A DNA stretch of 64,000 nt from Halomonas sp. THAF5a. GTDB taxonomy: Bacteria; Pseudomonadota; Gammaproteobacteria; Pseudomonadales; Halomonadaceae. Both the position numbers and the translations under genes were made by a program. Of the stretch, positions 40,104-48,368 are shown in pieces. Position 1 is the stretch's first letter, and every line of letters starts with the position of its first letter. The DNA lies in contig NZ_CP045417.1 of the NCBI RefSeq assembly GCF_009363755.1, positions 992,001-1,056,000 on the forward strand. The letters run 5' to 3'. Under the pieces are notes generated by a model. That model was given only the letters and a program-made list of their open reading frames with translations. It made no database searches and had not been told where the DNA came from.

Positions 40104-41396
40104 TCAGGCGGTGGCGGGCTGGCCGACCAGCTCCTTGAGGGACGCCTCGACGATGGCCAGGCCCTCCTCGAGCACCTCGTCCTCGATGGTCACCGGCATC
40201 AGGAAGCGGATGGTGTTGCCGTAGAGGCCGCAGGAGAGCAGGATCAGCCCCTTCTCGCGGGCCTTCTTGCACAGCGCGGCGGCGAGGTCGGCGTCCGGGG
40301 TGTGGTTGGCCTTGTCGGCGACCAGGTCGATGGCGGCCATGGCGCCCATGTTGCGGCCGTTGTCGACGCAGTCGAAGTCCTGCTGCCACCGGGCGAAGCG
40401 CTTGGCCAGCTTGTCGCCGAGCGCCTGGCTCTTGCCGAGGATGTCCTCCTCCTCGAACACCTCGAGCACCGCCAGGGTCGCCGCGCAGGAAACCGGGCTG
40501 CCGGTGTAGGTGCCGCCCAGCGAGTTGCCGCCGGAGGCGTCCATGTGCTTGTCGGTGCCGACCACGGCGGAGATCGGCATGCCGTCGGCCATGCTCTTGG
40601 CCATGGTGATGATGTCCGGCTCGACGCCGCTGTGTTCGATGGCGAATAGCTTGCCGGTGCGACCGAAGCCGGACTGCACCTCGTCGATGATCATCAGGAT
40701 GCCGTGCTCGTCACAGATCTCGCGGATCGCCTTGAGGAAGCTGGCCGGTGCCGGGTAGAAGCCGCCCTCGCCGAGCACCGGTTCGAGCACGATCGCCGCG
40801 GTGTCGCGGGGGTTGGCATCGGTCTTCAGCGCCATCTTCAGGCCGCGCAGGGCCTCGTCCTCGCTGACGCCGTGGTAGGGCACCGGATAGGGCGCGCGGA
40901 AGACGTTGCCCGGCATGGTGCCGAAGTCGGTGGCGTAGGGCGCCACCTTGCCGTTCATGGCCATGGTCATGAAGGTACGGCCGTGGTAGCCGCCGTCGAA
41001 GCAGATGACGTTGTTCTTGCCGGTGGCCGCACGGGCGACCTTGACCGCGTTCTCCAGCGCCTCGGCGCCGGAGTTGGCGAGCATCACCTTGGCATGGCCG
41101 CGCACCGGGGTGACCTGGCTGAGCTTCTCGGCCACCTTCACGTAGCCCTCATAGGGCATCACGGTCTGGCAGGTGTGCATGACCTTGTCCAGCTGGTCCT
41201 TCACCGCCTGGACCACCTTGGGGTGGCGGTGGCCGATGTTGAGCACGCCGATGCCGCCGGCGAAGTCGATGATGCGGTTGCCGTCGGCATCCCAGATCAG
41301 GGCGTTCTCGGCGCGGTCGGCGAACTGGGTGGCCGGGCTCGCGGCACCGCTGGCCACGTAACGCTGCTTGAGGTCGTTGAGTTGGGCGTTATTCAT
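40104..41396 (-). CDS. gabT: 4-aminobutyrate aminotransferase
   Basis: A 430-residue class III PLP aminotransferase that converts GABA and 2-oxoglutarate to succinic semialdehyde and glutamate. ANSGAEALENAVKVAR and CFDGGYHGRTFMTMAM form the cofactor pocket; IIDEVQSGFGRTGKLFA carries the PLP-binding aspartate and ITMAKSMADGMPISAV the Schiff-base lysine. The length (430) and sequence fit GabT rather than ornithine or diaminobutyrate (EctB) transaminases. It follows gabD after 29 bases in the same operon. Confidence 0.93.
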   Translation of the reverse strand: MNNAQLNDLKQRYVASGAASPATQFADRAENALIWDADGNRIIDFAGGIGVLNIGHRHPKVVQAVKDQLDKVMHTCQTVMPYEGYVKVAEKLSQVTPVRGHAKVMLANSGAEALENAVKVARAATGKNNVICFDGGYHGRTFMTMAMNGKVAPYATDFGTMPGNVFRAPYPVPYHGVSEDEALRGLKMALKTDANPRDTAAIVLEPVLGEGGFYPAPASFLKAIREICDEHGILMIIDEVQSGFGRTGKLFAIEHSGVEPDIITMAKSMADGMPISAVVGTDKHMDASGGNSLGGTYTGSPVSCAATLAVLEVFEEEDILGKSQALGDKLAKRFARWQQDFDCVDNGRNMGAMAAIDLVADKANHTPDADLAAALCKKAREKGLILLSCGLYGNTIRFLMPVTIEDEVLEEGLAIVEASLKELVGQPATA

Positions 41397-41425
41397 GAAT
41401 CTCTCCTGTCAGGATCACCTGGCGC

Positions 41426-42871
41426 TCAGAGGCCGCCAATGCAGACGTACTTCAGTTCAGTGTAGTCGTCCAGTCCGTGGCGCGAGCCCTCGCGGCCCAG
41501 CCCCGATTCCTTGATGCCGCCGAAGGGCGCCAGTTCGGTAGAGAGGATCCCCTCGTTGACGCCCACCATGCCATACTCCAGCGCCTCCATGACATGCCAG
41601 ATGCGGGCATAGTCGCGGGCATAGAAGTAGGCCGCCAGCCCGAACTCGGTGGCATTGGCCATGGCGATGGCCTCGGCATCGTCATGGAAGCGGAACACCG
41701 GGGCCAGGGGGCCGAAGGTTTCCTCCCGAGCGACCCGCATCTCGGGGGTCACATCGGCGATCACCGTGGGTTGATAGAAGGTGCCCCCCAGGGCGTGGCT
41801 GTCGCCACCGCACACCAGCCGGCCGCCCTGCGCCAGGGCGTCCTGCACGTGCGCGTTCACCTTGTCCACGGCCGCGTCGTTGATCAGCGGCCCCTGCACG
41901 ACCCCCTCCTCGAGGCCGTTGCCCACCTTGAGCTCGGCGACCCGCGCGGCGAGCTTCTCGACGAAGGCGTCATAGACCCCGTCCTGCACCAGCAGGCGGT
42001 TGGTGCAGACGCAGGTCTGGCCGGAGTTGCGGAACTTGGAGGCGATGGCGCCCTCCACGGCGGCATCCAGGTCGGCATCGTCGAAGACGATGAAGGGGGC
42101 GTTGCCGCCGAGTTCCATGGAGGCCTTCTTGACGGTGCCGGCGCACTGCGCGAGCAGCGTCTTGCCGACCGGGGTGGAGCCGGTGAAGGAGACCTTGCGC
42201 ACCCGCGGGTCGGTGGTCAGCACCTCGCCGATCACCGCCGGCTGGCTGGTGGTGACCACGTTCAGCACGCCGGCCGGCAGGCCCACGTCCTCGGCCAGCT
42301 TGGCCAGCGCCAGGGCGGTCAGCGGGGTCGCCTCGGCGGGCTTGATGACCACCGTGCAGCCGGCGGCCAGGGCGGGGCCGACCTTGCGGGTGATCATGGC
42401 CAGCGGGAAGTTCCAGGGCGTGATGGCGGCCACCACGCCGACCGGCTCGCGCACCACCAGCAGCCGCTTGTCGGCGCCGTGGCTGGGCAGCGTCTCGCCG
42501 GCCATGCGCTTGGCTTCCTCGGCGTAGTATTCGATGAAGTTGGCGCCATAGGCCACCTCGCCCATCGCTTCGGCCAGCGGCTTGCCCTGCTCGAGGGTCA
42601 TCAGGCGTGCCAGCGGTTCCTGGTGGGCCATGATGGCGTCGAACCAGCGACGCAGCAGGGCCGAGCGCTCCTTGGCGTGACGCTTGCGCCAGGCCGGCAG
42701 GGCGGCATCGGCGGCGGCCACGGCCTCGCGGGCCTGCTCGCCGGAGAGATCCGGGACCTCGGCGAGGCATTCGCCGGTGGCGGGGTTGGTCACGGCGAAG
42801 CGGCGGTCGCCGTCACGCCATTGGCCGGCCACGTAGGCCTTGTCGATCAGCAGTTCAGGGGGGGTAGTCAT
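41426..42871 (-). CDS. gabD: Succinate-semialdehyde dehydrogenase (NADP-type)
   Basis: A 481-residue aldehyde dehydrogenase that makes succinate from succinic semialdehyde, the second step of GABA degradation. TPWNFPLAMITRKVGPALAAG and FTGSTPVGKTLL form the cofactor site; the general base is in MELGGNAP and the nucleophilic cysteine in NSGQTCVCTNR, whose second Cys is the redox partner of GabD enzymes. I chose ATG 42871 with GAGGAG upstream over 42895. Together with gabT it feeds the sdh/suc genes of this window. Confidence 0.94.
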   Translation of the reverse strand: MTTPPELLIDKAYVAGQWRDGDRRFAVTNPATGECLAEVPDLSGEQAREAVAAADAALPAWRKRHAKERSALLRRWFDAIMAHQEPLARLMTLEQGKPLAEAMGEVAYGANFIEYYAEEAKRMAGETLPSHGADKRLLVVREPVGVVAAITPWNFPLAMITRKVGPALAAGCTVVIKPAEATPLTALALAKLAEDVGLPAGVLNVVTTSQPAVIGEVLTTDPRVRKVSFTGSTPVGKTLLAQCAGTVKKASMELGGNAPFIVFDDADLDAAVEGAIASKFRNSGQTCVCTNRLLVQDGVYDAFVEKLAARVAELKVGNGLEEGVVQGPLINDAAVDKVNAHVQDALAQGGRLVCGGDSHALGGTFYQPTVIADVTPEMRVAREETFGPLAPVFRFHDDAEAIAMANATEFGLAAYFYARDYARIWHVMEALEYGMVGVNEGILSTELAPFGGIKESGLGREGSRHGLDDYTELKYVCIGGL

Positions 42872-43074
42872 CGGGGCTCCTCGTGTCTTGATCATCTTGT
42901 TGGACGAGTGTGCATTATTTAAAACATTTCGCCAAGCGTGCGTCCAGCGCGTTTTTCTCCCACGCCACGGCGATGGCCATCGGCGCTGGCACGGCTTTCC
43001 GGTACACTATGCCGCCGACTTGCTGCGCTAGGCAGCTCTGCATGTTCCTGTTCCGGATGATGGCGAGGTGAGCC

Positions 43075-45537
43075 TTGGTCGATCCCCTTAATGCCTGGTG
43101 GGCCCAGCAGCTGGTGCTGTGTGACTGGGCCTTCGCCCCCGACCCCCTCACGGTGGACGCCGAGACGGCGGTCGCCCGCCTGACGGCGCTGGGCGTCGTC
43201 GACCGAGGGGAGCTGGGCTGGTGCCTGCTGGAGACCCTCGGCACCGGGGGACATCCCGATCCGGCTCGCCTGCTGGCCGGCCTGGAGATCATCGCCCTGG
43301 CCGGCGGCGCCGGCTGGCTCGGCGAGGCGCGCGCCCGCGGCTGGGCCCAGCGACTGGCCGAGGAGGTCTTCGCGCACTATGGCAGCCTCGATGCCTGGCT
43401 GTCGTCGCTGCTGCATGCCCGCAGCGCCGAGGGCTGGACACGCGGAGACGACGGCTTCCATGAGGCCTGCGAGGCGCTGGCGGCCCTCGAACACGACGGC
43501 GCCGGGGTGACCTGGGAGATGCTTCAGGAGTGGCTCGCCCACCACCCCCGGGAGGCCTCACTGTGGCCGTCGGCGCCCGAGCATCAGGTGTGGCGCCTGC
43601 GCGCCGCTTTCTCGCCGGTGCTCGCGCTGCCGGCCGGCGCCCACGACTGGGACCGCCTCGAGGCCTGGCTGCATGAGGCGTGGCAGATCCGCGATCGCGA
43701 CGACCTGGTACGCAGCCTGCTCTGGCTGGCCGCCCAGGGCGACCGCCACGGCTGGGACCTGGACGCCTCGCGCCTGCTCGAGGCGGATGACGCGGCGCGC
43801 CGTCAGTGGCGCGAGGCCCTCGAGGGTGGCGAGCGCGACTACGGCCGGGTGCTGCTCGGCTTCCTCGACCGCGGCGAGCCCCTGGAGTGGGCCGCCTGGG
43901 ATTGGCTGCGGCTGGTCGACCTGGCCTGGGCCGGGGCCTGCCTGGGCTGGCTCGACGACCAGGAGGCCCAGGATTTCGCCCACCACGGCGCGGACCTGCT
44001 GCTGCGGCGCTACAGCGACTGGGCGGCCCTGGCGCGGGCCTATCAGCGCGGCCGCAGCCTGTTCGACGGGCGCAACCTGCTTCCGGCCCTCGAGTCCGAC
44101 TGGTCGCTGCTGCTGCAGTCGCCGGTCAGCCCCTGGAAGACGCCCCTGCAGGGACTGGTCGCCGACGCGCTGATCGAGGGCTCGAGGGACGCCCTGCGGG
44201 CCTGGCGCCGGGATCCGCGCCACTGGGTGCTGGCGCTGGCGGCGGTCCGCGAGCCCGAGTTCACCGCCCGCCAGGGGGCGCTGCCCGAGCTGCCGGCGGT
44301 GCGGCGCGAGGAGGCGCGGCACTATCTGGCCGAGACCCTCGACCTGCATGCCGACGAGGGCGTCGAGGCGCTCTCCCGCTACTGGCTGCCGGCGCAGGCC
44401 CACCACCTCAACCAGCTGGCCGCGGACGCCGCCCATGGGGCGCTGCCGCCGGCCGAGACGCCCTTCGGCCATGCGCTGCCCAAGGCGCTGGTCGGCCGCG
44501 ATGGCCTGAAGTCGGCCAGCCGCCACGCCGCCACGATCCACATGGCCGAGAAGTTCGCCTTTCACCTGCAGATGGCCATGGACAGCGGCGCCTTCGATGC
44601 GAGCCGCCTGGACGCGCTGGCGCGCGCCCTGCAGGGCTCGCTGTGCCGCTTCTACCCCGACGCCCGCCGCCTGCTCAAGGCCTGGGCCCAGTGGGAGAGC
44701 CTGCTCCCCGAGCCGGAGCAGCCGCCGATGACCGCGGAGATCCGCTGGCACCTGGAGGATCCCGGCAGCCTCTTCCACTGGCTCGACTGGCGGGGCGGGG
44801 AGTGGCGCGAGCCGGGACCGCGGCCGACCCTCGCCCATTTCACGGCCATGGCGCTGGTCGGCCCGCTCAACAGCCCGGCCTGGAGCCTGCCCCAGCCGGA
44901 GAGCGAGCGCGAGTGCGTGGCGATCCGCGAGTGGGTCGACGGCCACTATGCCCTGCACGGCGCCGCCGAGCTCAACGAGTTTCTCGACTACCTGATCGAG
45001 GCCGGCGATCGCCAGGAGTATCAGATCAACTATGCCCCCTATACCCTCAACCGGGGACGGCTGGCCTCGGAAATCGCGATTCTCGAGAGCGACGAGTGCA
45101 GCGAGGAGGAGGCGGCCCACCTGCTGCGCCTGAAGCGGGTCAGGGACGACGAGGACGGCTGCAACGACATCGACCTGGCGGCCTGGGACATCGCCCAGGC
45201 GGTGGATCTGGCCATCGCTGGCCGCCAGCTCGGCTGGCTCGAGCAGGGCGCCTTCCTGGGCCTGCTCGAGCGCGCTCATGCGCTGGCCAGCGAGCACTAT
45301 GCGGGCTGGGAGGAGTATGCCCGGGGCCTGCACGCCGGTTTCTCCTTCTTCATGGGCGAGACGCCGGAGCGCGAGAGCTTCCTGGCCGGCTTCCGCCAGG
45401 CATTGGTCTCCTGGCTCTCCGGGGCCCCCCCGCTGGCGGGCGCCTGGGCGAGTCTCGATTTCCCCGGGGCAAGGCCGCGCCACTGGGCGCCGCTGCACAT
45501 CGATACGCTGCCGGGCGATCACCGTACCCTCCACTGA
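43075..45537 (+). CDS. Large protein with three DUF1266-like units
   Basis: An 820-residue soluble protein starting at TTG (GAGGTG just upstream; no ATG fits). Three stretches share the pattern of two helices around a G-W-L turn, then a Tyr-x-x-Trp segment: ALAGGAGWLGEARARGWAQ (about 73-91), LAWAGACLGWLDDQEAQDF (about 283-301) and LAIAGRQLGWLEQGAFLGL (about 710-728), the last two ending in a G-x-x-x-F-x-G (RSLFDG, FSFFMG). This is the DUF1266 signature (YbeU/YbeR in E. coli). The function is unknown. Trp content is very high. It stands alone between gabD and the NlpC/P60 gene. Confidence 0.7.
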   Translation: MVDPLNAWWAQQLVLCDWAFAPDPLTVDAETAVARLTALGVVDRGELGWCLLETLGTGGHPDPARLLAGLEIIALAGGAGWLGEARARGWAQRLAEEVFAHYGSLDAWLSSLLHARSAEGWTRGDDGFHEACEALAALEHDGAGVTWEMLQEWLAHHPREASLWPSAPEHQVWRLRAAFSPVLALPAGAHDWDRLEAWLHEAWQIRDRDDLVRSLLWLAAQGDRHGWDLDASRLLEADDAARRQWREALEGGERDYGRVLLGFLDRGEPLEWAAWDWLRLVDLAWAGACLGWLDDQEAQDFAHHGADLLLRRYSDWAALARAYQRGRSLFDGRNLLPALESDWSLLLQSPVSPWKTPLQGLVADALIEGSRDALRAWRRDPRHWVLALAAVREPEFTARQGALPELPAVRREEARHYLAETLDLHADEGVEALSRYWLPAQAHHLNQLAADAAHGALPPAETPFGHALPKALVGRDGLKSASRHAATIHMAEKFAFHLQMAMDSGAFDASRLDALARALQGSLCRFYPDARRLLKAWAQWESLLPEPEQPPMTAEIRWHLEDPGSLFHWLDWRGGEWREPGPRPTLAHFTAMALVGPLNSPAWSLPQPESERECVAIREWVDGHYALHGAAELNEFLDYLIEAGDRQEYQINYAPYTLNRGRLASEIAILESDECSEEEAAHLLRLKRVRDDEDGCNDIDLAAWDIAQAVDLAIAGRQLGWLEQGAFLGLLERAHALASEHYAGWEEYARGLHAGFSFFMGETPERESFLAGFRQALVSWLSGAPPLAGAWASLDFPGARPRHWAPLHIDTLPGDHRTLH

Positions 45538-45732
45538 GGGCTCGCCCTTTGCCGCGCCTTTGGTTATAGTCGGCCCGTGTCGCGGCGGGCCCCTCCTGCC
45601 GCGGCTCGCCGCCATGAGCTAGCCGTGGCCGTGTTCCCGATGTCGTCGGCGCGCGGGTACCGTGTCGCTTCGCATGAGTCGAGCGCCGCATCGCAGGAGC
45701 GACTGCGGCTCCAGGAACGAGGTCGTTGCAGG

Positions 45733-46347
45733 ATGCTGGACGCTCGCGCGTATCGTATGGGAACACTGGTGGTTGCCCTGTTTCTGGCCGGCTGTGCCGC
45801 CCCGGGGCCAGCCGAGCCGCCGCCGGTGGACGACTACTTCGCCCGGGATCTGCCGGGCCTGCCCGGCGGCCCGCGCATGTCGCCGGTCGAGAACCCCATT
45901 CTCGAGGCGCGTGCCCTGCGTCACCCGCCGCCGCGGCTGATTCGTCGCGCCCTGCTCGCCCAGCACGAGCGCTGGGTCGGCACCCCCTATCGACTGGGCG
46001 GGGAGAGCCCCCGGGGCGTCGACTGCTCGGCGCTGGTCCAGAACATCTTCAGCGACACCTTCCGCTTCGACCTGCCCCGCACCACCGGAGAGCAGGTGCG
46101 CCAGGGCCTCGAGGTCGAGCGGGACGCCCTGCGCCCCGGTGACCTGGTGTTCTTCCGCCCCCCCGGTGCCTACCGTCACGTCGGCATCTACGTGGGCGAG
46201 GGGCGCTTCCTCCATGCCTCCACCTCACGGGGCGTGATGATCTCCGACCTCGACAATCGCTACTGGCAGCGCTATTTCTGGCAGGCGCGCCGCACCCTGG
46301 AGCCGGTGCTGCTGGCCCGGCGCCTCGACGCCCCGGACGAGGGCTGA
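45733..46347 (+). CDS. NlpC/P60 (C40) peptidoglycan hydrolase lipoprotein
   Basis: A 204-residue cell-wall hydrolase anchored by a lipobox (FLAGC, Cys about residue 20), so it is a lipoprotein. The C40 domain (about 75-190) has the catalytic cysteine in GVDCSALVQ, the histidine in YRHVGIYVG and the third residue in FLHASTSRG. It would cleave within stem peptides (Spr/MepS or YafL-like). The start at 45733 has GAGGT nine bases upstream; the frame extends left to 45577 without homology. It is followed by an MFS gene after nine bases. Confidence 0.88.
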   Translation: MLDARAYRMGTLVVALFLAGCAAPGPAEPPPVDDYFARDLPGLPGGPRMSPVENPILEARALRHPPPRLIRRALLAQHERWVGTPYRLGGESPRGVDCSALVQNIFSDTFRFDLPRTTGEQVRQGLEVERDALRPGDLVFFRPPGAYRHVGIYVGEGRFLHASTSRGVMISDLDNRYWQRYFWQARRTLEPVLLARRLDAPDEG

Positions 46348-46356
46348 GCGGACGGC

Positions 46357-47616
46357 ATGATCGCGGCGCGCACCCCCGCCTGGTGGCGCACCACCCTGGC
46401 CCTCTGCCTGGGCTCCTTCCTGGTCTTCATCAACCTCTATGCCCCCCAGCCGCTGCTGCCGGCGCTGCGCGAGGCCTATGGCGTGTCGACGCTGGCGATC
46501 AGCCTGATGATGTCCGCCGCCACCCTGTCCCTGGCCGCCTCGCTGCTGGTGTTCGGGCCGCTCTCCGATGCCATCGGCCGCGGCGCGATCATGCGCCTGA
46601 CCCTGCTGGCGTCTGGCCTGCTCTCCCTCGCCCTAGCGCTGGCGCCGAGCTTCGAGGTGCTGCTGGCGCTCCGGGCGCTGCAGGGGTTCGTGCTGGGGGG
46701 CCTGCCGGCGGTGGCCATCGCCTGGATGGGCGACGAGTTCGAGCGTCCGGCGCTGCTCTTGGCGGTGGGGCTCTACATCGGCGCCAACTCCCTGGGCGGC
46801 ATCGGCGGGCGGGTGATCGGCGGGGCGGTGGCCGAGGTCGGCGGCGCCGCGGCGAGTTTCATGACGGTGGGCGCGGTGACGCTGGTCGGGCTGGCGCTGT
46901 TCTGGAGGCTGCTGCCGCCACCCCGGGGCTTCACGCCGCGGCGGTTTGCATGGCGCGCCGCCCTGGCCGACCTGGGCGGGCACCTCGCGACGCCGCGGCT
47001 GTTCGGTGCCTACCTGCTCGGTGGGCTCAACTTCATGATCTTCATCAACCAGTACAGCTACCTCACCTTCCGCCTGGCCGAGGCGCCATTCGGGCTGGGG
47101 GCGACGTCCATCGGACTGATCTTCCTGACCTACCTGGGCGGGACGCTCGGCTCGTCGCTCTCGGGACGCCTGGCCGCGCGCTGGGCGCAGCCGGCCTGCA
47201 TGATGCTGGGGATCGGGCTGCTCGCGGTCGGGACCGCCCTGACCCTGGCTGGGTCGCTGGCCTGGATCATCGCCGGGCTCTCGCTCAACGCCTTCGGCTT
47301 CTTCCTGGCCCACTCCATGGCCTCGAGCTGGGTGGGGCGCCACGCCCGTCGGGCGCGGGGCAGCGCGTCGGCGCTCTACCTGGTGTTCTACTACGGCGGG
47401 GCGAGTCTCGGTGGCCTGTGGCTCGAGCCGTTCTGGCAAAGCGCCGGCTGGCTGGGGGTGGCGCTGGGCTCGTGGCTGGTACTGGGGGGCACCCTGGCGC
47501 TCGCCGTCTGGATGTGGCGTGGCGAGCGCCGCGAGGCTCAGGGCGCCGCGCTGGCGCTGGCCTCCTCGCCCCAGACCTCCTCGAGCCGGTCGACGCGGCC
47601 GCAGGCCGACTTGTAG
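46357..47616 (+). CDS. MFS transporter (YnfM/arabinose-efflux type)
   Basis: A 419-residue major-facilitator exporter with 12 predicted helices. FINLYAPQPLLPALREAYGVS and FGPLSDAIGRGAIM (motif A) are typical of the YnfM/NepI-like drug-export branch. The last 20 residues are hydrophilic, and their codons overlap the 3' end of msrA on the other strand by 79 bases. It lies directly behind the NlpC/P60 gene and may be cotranscribed. The substrate is unknown. Confidence 0.9.
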   Translation: MIAARTPAWWRTTLALCLGSFLVFINLYAPQPLLPALREAYGVSTLAISLMMSAATLSLAASLLVFGPLSDAIGRGAIMRLTLLASGLLSLALALAPSFEVLLALRALQGFVLGGLPAVAIAWMGDEFERPALLLAVGLYIGANSLGGIGGRVIGGAVAEVGGAAASFMTVGAVTLVGLALFWRLLPPPRGFTPRRFAWRAALADLGGHLATPRLFGAYLLGGLNFMIFINQYSYLTFRLAEAPFGLGATSIGLIFLTYLGGTLGSSLSGRLAARWAQPACMMLGIGLLAVGTALTLAGSLAWIIAGLSLNAFGFFLAHSMASSWVGRHARRARGSASALYLVFYYGGASLGGLWLEPFWQSAGWLGVALGSWLVLGGTLALAVWMWRGERREAQGAALALASSPQTSSSRSTRPQADL

Positions 47617-48170
47617 AAGTTGTAGCGCACCCGGTTCTCGGCATAGTAGTTCTGGTGGTACTCCTCGGCCGGATAGAAGGCGTCGAAGTCGCTGATCTCG
47701 GTGGCGATCTCCCGGTCGAAACGCTCGGCGACGGTCGCCTTGCTGGCTTCGGCCAGGGCGCGCTGCTCGGCGTTCATCGGGAAGATGGCGCTGCGGTAGG
47801 AGGCGCCCTTGTCGCAGAACTGGCGATCCTCGGCGAAGGGGTCGACGTTGCGCCAGAACACATAGAGCAGGGTCTCGTAGTCGACCCGCGCGGGATCGTA
47901 GTCGACCTTGACCGCCTCGGCATGACCGGTGCCGCCGGCCACCACCTGCTGGTAGGTCGGGTTCTCGGTGTGGCCGCCCGTGTAGCCCGAGGTGGTGGCG
48001 GTCACGCCCTCGACCTTGTCGTAGGCCTCTTCCACGCACCAGAAGCAGCCGCCGGCGAAGACCGCGCTGGCCGATTCGGCGTTGGCCGGTGAGGGCGTCC
48101 CCAGCAGGAGGGCGGCCGGCAGGGCCAGCAGCGCCAGCGGCCGCAGGGGAAGAGAGTAGGGCAGGTTCAT
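47538..48170 (-). CDS. msrA: Peptide-methionine (S)-S-oxide reductase with signal peptide
   Basis: A 210-residue MsrA that repairs methionine-S-sulfoxide. The catalytic motif GCFWCVEE lies near residue 41; YTGGHTENPTYQQV and GHAEAVKVDYDP follow, and the resolving Cys is probably in KSACGRV near the C-terminus. Residues 1-31 form a cleavable Sec signal (hydrophobic LALLALPAALLLGT, then ANA), so this copy acts in the periplasm, unlike cytosolic E. coli MsrA. Its 3' end overlaps the convergent MFS gene by 79 bases. Confidence 0.93.
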   Translation of the reverse strand: MNLPYSLPLRPLALLALPAALLLGTPSPANAESASAVFAGGCFWCVEEAYDKVEGVTATTSGYTGGHTENPTYQQVVAGGTGHAEAVKVDYDPARVDYETLLYVFWRNVDPFAEDRQFCDKGASYRSAIFPMNAEQRALAEASKATVAERFDREIATEISDFDAFYPAEEYHQNYYAENRVRYNFYKSACGRVDRLEEVWGEEASASAAP

Positions 48171-48368
48171 GGGTGGCTCCGTCGGTGAGAGGTGTTAGGT
48201 TGGAGGCAATCGATGGCCCAGGGTTCCGTACCCACGCGTTCGGCGGCGGCGGTGTAAGGGACCCCGCCCCGCGACGACAGAGCGGCGTTATCGCGCCCGG
48301 CCCCGTTCGGCCTGGGCGTTTCACTACCCTCGACGTCTCCCCATCCCCTATTCGACCAGGAGCCTCCC

